From: Pieris napi
Taxonomy: Eukaryota > Arthropoda > Insecta > Lepidoptera > Pieridae
Assembly: GCF_905475465.1 (NCBI RefSeq)
Contig: NC_062242.1
Span: 9,079,501 to 9,143,500 of the forward strand
DNA length: 64,000 nt
Reading direction: 5' to 3'
Shown: positions 56,017 through 64,000 of the stretch, one piece after another
How the letters are laid out: every line of letters starts with the position of its first letter
Position numbering within the stretch: the first letter of the stretch is position 1
The notes under the pieces: generated by a model
Database searches by the model: none
Told to the model about the DNA's origin: nothing
Seen by the model: only the letters and a program-made list of their open reading frames with translations
Made by a program: the position numbers and the translations under genes

Positions 56017-59000
56017 CGCAATCCTCCTTACTGGCGCGTCCTTAACCGCGAGCGTTTTCTTCATGCAAGTGGCAGTACTACCTTTAATGTTCAGATACAG
56101 TAAGACTGTACAACGGAAAATGGTCTTTTCTAACTGCAGTAAGTAATATTTGTCTTACCCGTAAGGGAGCGTTCAAGTATTACGTAACGATTTGGGGGAT
56201 GGGGGGGGTTATTTTGTAAAACGTTACGATGCGGGACGGGGATTGGATTACGCGTTTTTGTTAATATTATTTTCGACTACGTAATGGTAACTTTTAGGTA
56301 TAAAGAGTCAATGGGTGGTCACGAAACGTTTTACTATTAGGTACAGAAAAATGATACGGCGCGTTAGGTACATGGGGGGGGGTTTAATAATCTCCAAAAA
56401 TTGCGTGACGTAATACTTGAACGCTCCCTAACATTTAATTCTTAGCTATAAAAAAACCTGGACAAGTAGGATCAATTTTGGAAATACAAAAACATACTTG
56501 TTCAACGTCTTCACACCGAACAAAATTAAGCGACGCGATCTTTAGTTTCCTTCTAGCGTCTATGGATTCACTTAAGCTCTAGGTAATGAAACTTCGTTTT
56601 ATGGTACTGACGTATTTTGTTGATGTAAATGATTGAATTCCGCTTTAACAATTCCTCGACCGATCGCTATGGAGAAGTGAGGCACAATTCGTTCGACAAC
56701 AGCCCTGCGATTCTGTAACTCACTTTTCGAACTCACACAGCGGTTTTCGCATCGGCGGTCGCTCTCAAATACAACAAGATAAACAATAAACTACAAGCTC
56801 CCACCTTTTCAGAATGCCAAATCATAAAATGACTGCTTCACGACTGATTTGAGACTGCGACCGCCGATGCGAAAACCGCTGTGTGAGTTTGAAAAGTGTG
56901 TTACAGAATCGCAGGGCTGTGACGTTCTGGATTATAGTTCAGAAATGTTTACAGTAAATTACCCAAAGAATATGGACTTCGAGAATCCGTCTAGTTGCAA
57001 CGTAATGGGAGGAAGAAATTTTACTATAGAGTTTCAATCTAAAGTCGACAACCGGCCGATAAAAATAGGTAGGTAATTATATATCGAATATCAAATTAAG
57101 AGAAATAACAGCTAGTCTCGACACTCACTTGTATAGTGAAGGAAATTGGAATTGAGAGAAGTGAGGAAACTTGCATGCTTTTGACCCAAAATGTCGACGG
57201 TGTGGATCACTTGCTTGTCTCTTAGAAATGATCAAGGAACAGTTACAGAAATTTCAGGCCCAGACCTAAAAAGCTTGTAGGTACATTGGTATAATACTTA
57301 TATAAGGTATTTAAAGTAACCAAAAATTAAATTGCTTTGTAATAAAAAAGTTAGATATCAAAAAACATTCATATCAAAGTATGGATTATTAAGTGAAACT
57401 TTAAAACCATAAACCATATATATATATATATATAAATCAGGTATATGGCACTTTGTACCATCTTCCGTGTTACGTGAGCTGATGTCAGTCAACGATGAGA
57501 TGACAATCTGTGACCGCCTGCAACGTGAGCTGGAGAACACTCGTAATACAATCGTGTTGTATTGTCATGGTTTGTTTTTTATTTACCTCTTTGCATAATT
57601 AGAAAAAATAATCTCAAGGTGATCAGGCTTTTGTAACTGACACACGCCATCTATCTAAGGTTAGTTTCCTCTCGATGTTCTTTACACAGGCTCATACACT
57701 GTGTAAAAATTAGTCTTAAGAAGTGATTGGTCCGAAGTTCGAGGATGAAACTCGCACGCCCAAGGCAACTCTGCTAATCTTGGAAACTAATTCTAAATAT
57801 GATAACTTAAAATGTATGCTTTGTGCGGGATGGTTATGTGGGACTCTCTATTGTGCATATCTACTAATACCCCAAAGCGCCACCAACAATCGCTCTAGGC
57901 GGGATGCAGTAACAGTTTCTCCACGCCCATTGTTAGTTTGTGAAGATACTTCACAGACAAGGCCATTCGCTCTTGTTGTAATTACTAAGATCGGGTCCAG
58001 TAATTGCAGGATGGATCAACATCCCTTCTTTTGAAGGCATGGACTCCTGCTATCCTGCTTGGGTACTTTTTAGGTGGCGAGGATATGGTGAGCGAATCGC
58101 GCCTTTGTACCTACCCTATTATAGGTAGGCTTACTTGAGTTAACTAAGTTTATACTAAGTTCTAATATTTGCAATCAGGTAACTCAAATCACCGTGGATC
58201 ACCTCATCGCCTACAAATGTATAGAGTTTTCCAAGAATTGAATTTTCATGTCATCGCTTTTGACTATAGAGGTATTTTATAATTTGTATTCGATTTATTA
58301 CTTTTATTAGCAAGTATAAGCTAATAAAACTTTGATGTAAATTTAATCAGTGGGCATTTCAGTAAATCCATGGATACATAATCGTATAAGTAATTGTTTA
58401 TTATTTTCTTTATTCCTACATAAATATGTATTTACTACATTAAGTTTTGCTGGACTTTTTACCACTTTATTAGCTACTTTTACACTTATTTAGGTTATGG
58501 CGACTCAAGCAATGTGAGACCAACCGAAAACGGCGTCGTGGAAGATGCTTTGAAAGTTTATTCTTGGCTAAGTGGCGTGGTAGATGAGAGAAGGCGGCCT
58601 ATGATTGTTTTGTGGGGTCATTCATTAGGTAAAACTATTTAATCGTGTATAGTTTAAGTTGTTTACAAGTATTGTTGTTATCTGAGATAGCTTTATCATC
58701 TTTTATGATAATGGCTTTGTTTTTGGCAAAGATAATGCTATTAGAGAACGTGGGAAATGGTACGAAGTTCGTTTTACTTCCCCAAGGGAGTTGGTACGGA
58801 ATAAGTCTAAGGAATTAAATATTATGACACTATCTGGTCAATATATTCTTGAAGCCTTGTTGTATGTACCTACAAAAAAATATAAACGATTTTAAAACAA
58901 ATGGTGACTTTCACCAGTATAATACTCGAAAGAGAACTAACCTAAGCGTACGACCAACCAGGCTCCAGATAATAAACCACTCCTTTCATGGAAATTGTAT

Positions 59001-62000
59001 TCGTTTTTACAACTAACTCCCAAGCGAAATTAAAGAATTATCACTAAATAAATTCAAAGCACTAGTTAAACGGAAATTAATCAATAAAGCTTTTTATAAA
59101 TTTGACGAATATTTAAATGATCCTTGGGATTGATTTGCTCCAGTTCAAACAATTTGTATGACTCAAAACTTAGCGATTAAAAAGAGTGGCGGAAAGTTTA
59201 TTGCCAGTTCTTTTTGCCCGCTGTACGCCCTTGACTTGCGAACTGGTAGTTTAAATTTAGAATTAATTTAACTTCTTTTCTGACATTTATAAGTGTACTT
59301 GTTTACCTATATGAATAAAGTTATTTCGAGTTTGAGTTAAAAAGATCTTATTTGTAATTTTATTTAGTCTAGTCTAGATTTAAAAATGTAAATAAACAAA
59401 AATAATTCAACTAAAAACTAAATCGTCAGGTCAGTGTAGGTTAATTTTTTATTTTTATATATATTTAGGCACAGCAATAGCAGCTAACCTGGTGGCGAAT
59501 TTAGACGACCTCTGTCGTAGTAACAATCAGAAGTGTTTGCCGGCTCCAGATGCGCTGGTACTCGAAGCTCCCTTCAATAACTTGCTTGATGAAATTGAAA
59601 AACACCCATTTTCTAAGGTAATTTATAAGCTGGGTGTTAAATATATCTATGGGTTATGTTTAGTGAGGCACTCAATTTTGTACTAAAGTCGGTTTAGACA
59701 CTTTATTCCTAACATTCCATAGATCCATTATAATGGCACTGGATCTATGGATCTCTTGATTTCTGTTTTCATTTATTGCTTTTAAATACTAGTAGATTTA
59801 TCTTCATGACACGCACTATCGATTGTGGGTAACCAAGATCTACCTTCCTCACGTTATTTAGTGCCTCCCTCACCGTTGTATTAGTTTGGAGTAAATCGTC
59901 TATCACATCGCTAAGTCAACACTCTTCCTTCATGCAATTTCCGTAATAAATAATTCTGAATCGAACAGACATCCTGTGATGAGGTGATTAATTCTGTCGA
60001 ATACATACAAATAATATATATAAAATTCTCGTGTCACCATGTTCGTTCCCATACTCCTCCGAATCGGCTCGACCGATCCTTATGAATTTTTATGCATATT
60101 CAGTAAGTCTGAGAATCGGCTACTATCTATTTTTCAAACCCCTAAGCAATAAGGGGAGTCCACCCCAAAAAAAAATTTTTTTTTGTTTTTATTTTCTTAT
60201 GATACAGCATACAAAAATACATAAAAACCTTAATTTACATCTACCCTCTACGATCAACCCCTAGTTTTTATTTGTTAGTTAAGAACTTGAACTCTGTGGC
60301 TTATTTAGAGAAAAATCACAAAAAAACCTAAAAAGTTTTCATTCCGGAAAACCGAACAGTCTCTGAGGTAGCATAGCAAAATGTTCCATGTTTGTATGTA
60401 GGTACTAAAATCAGGGCTAAGTAAAATCACATTAAGGAGAAACGAAGTTCGCGGGGGCAGCTAGTTATTTAATAATAATAAAAGCCTTTATTGCTGTAGT
60501 TACTTATACTAGTACATAAAAATGTGGAGTACTAAAAAATTTACACTAAATACTAATAATTAATCGGCAAGCCGGTTGATTTCTGTTATACAGCTTGTCC
60601 TTGGACATAGGCCTCCAAGAGCTTCCCCTCTTCTCTGTTTCTAGCTTTACGTAGCCACATAGGGCCAGCCCTTGGCACATCATCTTCCTCTCTATTTAAG
60701 ACGCTAAATTTTAGCTGGTATCCTGGCTGCCGTATTATAAGCAGTCCTTCGTGAAGCCCTTCAGCACGTCTACGGAGTATTCCTTCACGACTGACGAGTA
60801 TTTAGCAAGAGTGACCAATCTTCCTTTACTCATCTTACATTCTAAAGGAGACAGGATTGTGCCGTACGAGCTGGCGGTCAAGGTAATATCTATCTATCTA
60901 TCTATCAAGGCAATATCTATCTATCTATCAAGGTAATATCTATCTATCTATCTATGACACTATTTATATTTGTTTTGTGCCGAGGCTTAAATGTAAGCAA
61001 CTTGGTACTTGCAAGTTTATGGTAAAACAACAGGTATGAATTCAAATAGAACTACATTGATAGTGATGAAATTTAATCTTTATCCAAATTCTCATCAAAT
61101 CAATTCGTATACAACATAGTATTTCGTTAGACGCAATTACAAAATAATAATAAAACAATCTTGGTAAAAGTTGTTATGATGTACCTATATGTCGTAGGCA
61201 ACTAGCTTAATTTGTCGTTCAATCAACAACCTACGTTATTGCCGACGTTATATTGACAGTTTGAAAGAAAGTGGAACTAAATAGAAATGAACAGCCTTGC
61301 GATTCTGTAACTCACTTTTCGAACTCTCACAGCGGTTTTCACAGCGGCGGACGCTCTCAAATCAGTCACTCCCTGATAAGGAGGGAGCTTTTAGTTTATT
61401 GTTTATCAGAATGCCAAATCGTAAAATGATTGCTTTACGACTGATTTGAGCGCGACCGCCGCTGTGACAACCGCTGTGAGAGTTCGAAAAGTGAGTTACA
61501 GAATCGCAAGGCAGGATAGCCAAGTAATGAATGTCATCGATCGAATATATCAAATAGCTGAATATCTTTCAGGCCGCTAGTTAAACGGCGTTGTTTAGTA
61601 AAGAGGCTAGGATGACTGAACAGCTAATTAAGCTAGTTGACTGCGACGTATACACAATAATTTCAAAGTTTGTTAATTACTAAATTTATCTCTGTATGTG
61701 TATAGACTATAGACTAAGTCAACTGTCAAAGCTAATCTAAACGCACCACGTAATATATCGTTAAATTTAAGTAAATGCACTCGAAATGTTGAGTTTATTC
61801 GCCTCATACAAAACACAATTTTTAACGCCTGTTGTAAAATTTCATAATAATGTCGTCATGTTTAAGTGTGGTATTTCATTTAAAGGCCACTTCTAAAACT
61901 ATACGATAGTATAATGAATACAGTTTTTTATCATGGATATTTATCATTTGTCTTATATTCTTTGTTTGTTTTTGTAATCAATGATGTTTCGTATGTTGTG

Positions 62001-62711
62001 CTTATTGGTTTTTTTTTAAAGACAATTCACACCAATTGACCGAGTCCCATGCTAAGCTGGTGTAGCTTGTGTTATGGGTACTAGGCAACGGATATACATA
62101 CATATTATAGATAGATAGACATATAAATACATATTTAAACACCCAAGACCTAAGCACAACACCAAATGCTCATCACATCGATCGTCTCAGCCGGGGATCG
62201 AACCCGGGACCCATGGATTCGCAGTCAGGGGTACTAACCACTAGACCAATGAGTCGTCAAGTTAGTTGAAGGAAACTGTTTAAAAATGTATTTTACAGTT
62301 ATACGAATGCGTGGCGCAGTCGCGAATTAAGGGAGGTGCTGTATTGCAGTTTCATGTCTTTGACAGAGGTCACAACGATCTATGCGAAGCCAAGAAATTG
62401 CCTGGAGTTGTGAGGTTAATAATAATATGAATATACCTTCTTTAAATCATGATTTATCGTTAATTCTAGACGGGTTTATGTTCGATTAGGCGAGACAATA
62501 GAACAATTATTTCTCGAAGACGCATACAAGAAGACTCGTTACGGGATTTCAAACATATTTTATAAGATTTATTTTTCTAAGCTTGTTTATAATTAACTTT
62601 TAATTATTTAAGTAAATATAATATTTGCGATGCCTATAATCTGTACACAACTATAATATTCAGCTAATTCCTTTTCTTTTCAGAGATTTTCTCAACGTTA
62701 TCAAGAAGTAA
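56017..62711 (+). CDS. ABHD12-like: ABHD12-like serine hydrolase, copy 2 (exons 2-10; first exon not found)
   Basis: Exons 56017-56138, 56955-57068, 57441-57569, 58179-58271, 58494-58628, 59469-59617, 60715-60882, 62299-62414 and 62684-62711 encode 350 residues after a split first codon. Every boundary phase equals that of copy 1, and exons of 114, 93 and 168 bp have identical length. Visible: the hydrophobic segment ILLTGASLTASVFFMQVAV, YCHGNSNHRG, FDYRGYGDS, nucleophile WGHSLG, LVLEAPFNN, HSKGDRIVPY with catalytic Asp, and FDRGHND with catalytic His. The reading frame is intact, so the gene looks functional. A short phase-2 first exon like the 41 bp one in copy 1 must lie upstream, but I could not identify it among LINE debris at 55250-55700. 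Only the N-terminal few residues are missing. Expected role is as for copy 1; divergence in the lid region may alter substrate. Confidence 0.85.
56165..56428. mobile_element. MITE with GGGAGCGTTCAAGTATTACGT termini
   Basis: Ends GGGAGCGTTCAAGTATTACGT and ACGTAATACTTGAACGCTCCC, flanked by TAA on both sides (56162-56164, 56429-56431), consistent with a 3 bp target duplication of Harbinger-like elements. G-rich runs of 8-9 bases occur inside. It starts only 26 bases after exon 2 of ABHD12 copy 2. Confidence 0.8.
56700..56919. mobile_element. Foldback MITE, CTGCGATTCTGTAACTC family, abutting an ABHD12 exon
   Basis: CAGCCCTGCGATTCTGTAAC to GTTACAGAATCGCAGGGCTG, with the usual body. Its right end is 35 bases from the start of exon 3 of ABHD12 copy 2. 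The end sequence TTACAG (56901-56906) is itself a possible acceptor in the correct phase. Confidence 0.85.
57570..58178 (+). other. Intron 4 of ABHD12 copy 2 with unidentified GC-richer insert
   Basis: 57610-57700 looks like a SINE family 1 fragment ('aaggtgatcaggct', 'ctgacacacgcc', 'cctctcgatgttc'). 57720-58090 is GC-richer, with a 103-codon open frame (57723-58034) that I cannot assign to any family. Probably transposon-derived. Confidence 0.35.
58910..59338 (+). mobile_element. LINE ORF2 end and 3' region
   Basis: In decayed frame it encodes LSLNKFKALVKRKLINKAF and YLNDPWD then stop. The 3' region runs 'gagtggcggaaagtttattgccagttc' ... 'tatgaataaagttatttcgagtttgagtt'. Same family as 280-480 and 31405-31482. 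Intronic in ABHD12 copy 2. Confidence 0.65.
60018..60466 (-). repeat. Dispersed repeat (CTAGCTGACCCGGC family), minus orientation
   Basis: Starts TATAAAATTCTCGTGTCACC and contains 'ctcctccgaatcggctcgaccgatcc' and 'cagtaagtctgagaatcggctacta'. Its far end has diverged to 'gaagttcgcgggggcagctag'. Intronic in ABHD12 copy 2. Confidence 0.55.
60473..60705 (-). repeat. LINE 3' end inserted just upstream of ABHD12 copy 2 exon 8 (60715-60882)
   Basis: On minus it ends CAGCAATAAAGGCTTTTATTATTATT. The body includes 'cttgtccttggacataggcctccaagagcttccc', a known lepidopteran LINE 3' segment. Its boundary lies only about 10 bases from the exon acceptor. Confidence 0.45.
60883..60955 (+). repeat. TATC microsatellite with tandemly copied splice donor
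   Basis: Starts at the donor of the 60715-60882 exon (AAG|GTAATATC). The sequence AAGGTAATATC or AAGGCAATATC recurs at about 60907 and 60930, separated by (TATC)3-4 runs. Confidence 0.8.
61292..61514. mobile_element. Foldback MITE, CTGCGATTCTGTAACTC family
   Basis: CAGCCTTGCGATTCTGTAAC to GTTACAGAATCGCAAGGCAG, with arms slightly more diverged from the other copies ('cagcggcggacgctct'). In the penultimate-but-one intron of ABHD12 copy 2. Confidence 0.8.
62010..62260 (-). repeat. tRNA-derived SINE (family 2)
   Basis: Nearly identical to 32066-32317, including the tRNA-like head on minus (TTGGTCTAGTGGTTAGTACC and GGGTTCGATCCCCGG) and a GATA run. It ends about 38 bases before exon 9 of ABHD12 copy 2. 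Confidence 0.8.
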
Positions 62712-64000
62712 TATAATCAATATGACAAATCAAATTGCTTTTTTATTTGTCTCCAGTAAAGTTACGCTCCCGTTTGAAATAGTTAACCGAAGATGATGAA
62801 TTCTGTATAACGATAGATTAGCAAGACATTTGAGACTATTCTAGAACGTCAACCAACTAAAATCTAGTTTCAGGAGCTAATCATTTTCTGTATGAAGTTG
62901 GACGTATTTGACAGCAGTTAACACGAGATTGTGTTTGTTACGAATTAGAATTAGGCCTTAAACGGGCACGAAATTACGGCCAATAATAAAAAATCAAACA
63001 AGTTTTAAAATTAGTCAAGCTGGGCATTGACTAAACATACCGTCTTATTAACGTTTTTAAAGAAAATTTACTTTAATTATCTTAATTAGGTACTTTAATT
63101 GTTTTTGGTATAATGAAATGCCAAAGGATTTGACAAACAACTCAGTCCGCCATTTTGTACCTACAATAAAAAATAAGCAAATTCAATCGGGTTATTGACA
63201 TACCCATAGATTATAAATGCAACTTTTAAAACATATAAATTAATATTCAATTCAAAAAATATATTTAATTCCAAATTCGCTACTGATCTACACAAAATTT
63301 TTGGCGATATAAAACCTGTTCTTTGTACAAATTGCCATAATTTATATATTTTTTAAGTTGTCAATAAATCTTTTTGATTAAGCCCGCGGAGCGCACGGTA
63401 GCTGAAAGGATGTTAAATTTATTATCTATGGCTTGCGGGTGTCGCCAACCTTTTTATTTAAGGTTAAAAAAATTAATTATAAATGTTACAAATATAGTAC
63501 TAATTAAATGTAGACTATTTATTTACGCACGTAGGTATTAAAACAAACTTTCACGTGACAAATTGATTTAACTTTTGTACCTACCATATTGAATAAAACA
63601 GATATATTTTGAATTCCCAATAACGTAGACAAACTTGTGACTCCAGGGCCGATTTTCTACACATCGACTAAATCCAGGCCTTCAGATGTTACCCACACGC
63701 CAAAGATTATCGTGGTGGGGAATGGCGGAAGGTACCTACTCAATATACAATGAAGTATGAACCAAAATGAATGAACATGAATACTTACAAAGCGGTTATA
63801 AAGGACATAGATATATTAAATCTAAAACAAGTCTTTTAATATACATACAGTCACACATAGTCTTATACTATGGTTTATAAATAAAATTACATCGGATGAA
63901 ATTAGACATGTCCATGCTATACTACCTATTAATCATATTTGCTCATATATTTTTTATTTTACTTTTTTATTCTAAAACTATTCCATTTTGTGCTTCAGAT
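62712..64000. other. 3' flank of ABHD12 copy 2 and intergenic, nothing firm
   Basis: 62860-62990 shares words with 8640-8770 (old dispersed element). No gene, RNA gene or clear poly(A) site could be assigned. Confidence 0.4.

Overview
The window is AT-rich nuclear DNA of a lepidopteran insect (moth or butterfly). The evidence is: short GT-AG-spliced genes with a first coding exon of only ATG-AAG; two pro-resilin-like Rebers-Riddiford cuticle protein genes; a secreted protein with YGPP motifs; many tRNA-derived SINEs; several families of foldback MITEs; and 3' ends of Jockey/RTE-like LINEs. The species cannot be named from the sequence.

Layout. 1-16400 is mainly repeat debris: long-inverted-repeat MITEs, tRNA-SINEs, LINE tails and a 13 x 42 bp minisatellite at 12451-12996. 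I support no gene there. 16624-18002 (+) is a three-exon gene for a 90-residue secreted protein of unknown role. 19098-21920 (-) is an eight-exon gene for an acidic secreted protein of 432 residues. A frameshifted copy of its signal-peptide exon lies on the opposite strand at 22676-22790. 24403-27454 (-) and 33053-35586 (-) encode two pro-resilin-like cuticular proteins (228 and about 469 residues) whose chitin-binding domains are split at the same point by a phase-0 intron. Between them are LINE relics, including a readable RNase H domain at 28747-29856.

37194-37678 is a non-autonomous hAT element with a perfect 8 bp target duplication. 40903-41784 (-) and 42237-43091 (+) form a head-to-head pair of intronless genes for secreted aerolysin/spherulin-2A-like (ETX/MTX2-type) beta-pore-forming-fold proteins. 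They have diverged strongly in the Ser/Thr-rich part that normally forms the pore.

45589-54181 (+) and 56017-62711 (+) are tandem paralogues of ABHD12, a membrane-anchored serine hydrolase (lysophosphatidylserine/monoacylglycerol lipase class). Intron phases match at every boundary, and both keep the Ser-Asp-His triad. The first small exon of the second copy was not found. Their introns carry a pogo/Tigger remnant with a transposase tail, several MITE families, LINE 3' ends and a SINE.

The cuticle and YGPP genes probably all contribute to extracellular matrix (cuticle or eggshell). The aerolysin-like pair and the ABHD12 pair are separate local gene expansions next to them. All exon coordinates come from reading splice consensus, frame and homology by eye. 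Every multi-exon model quoted as complete sums to a whole number of codons.
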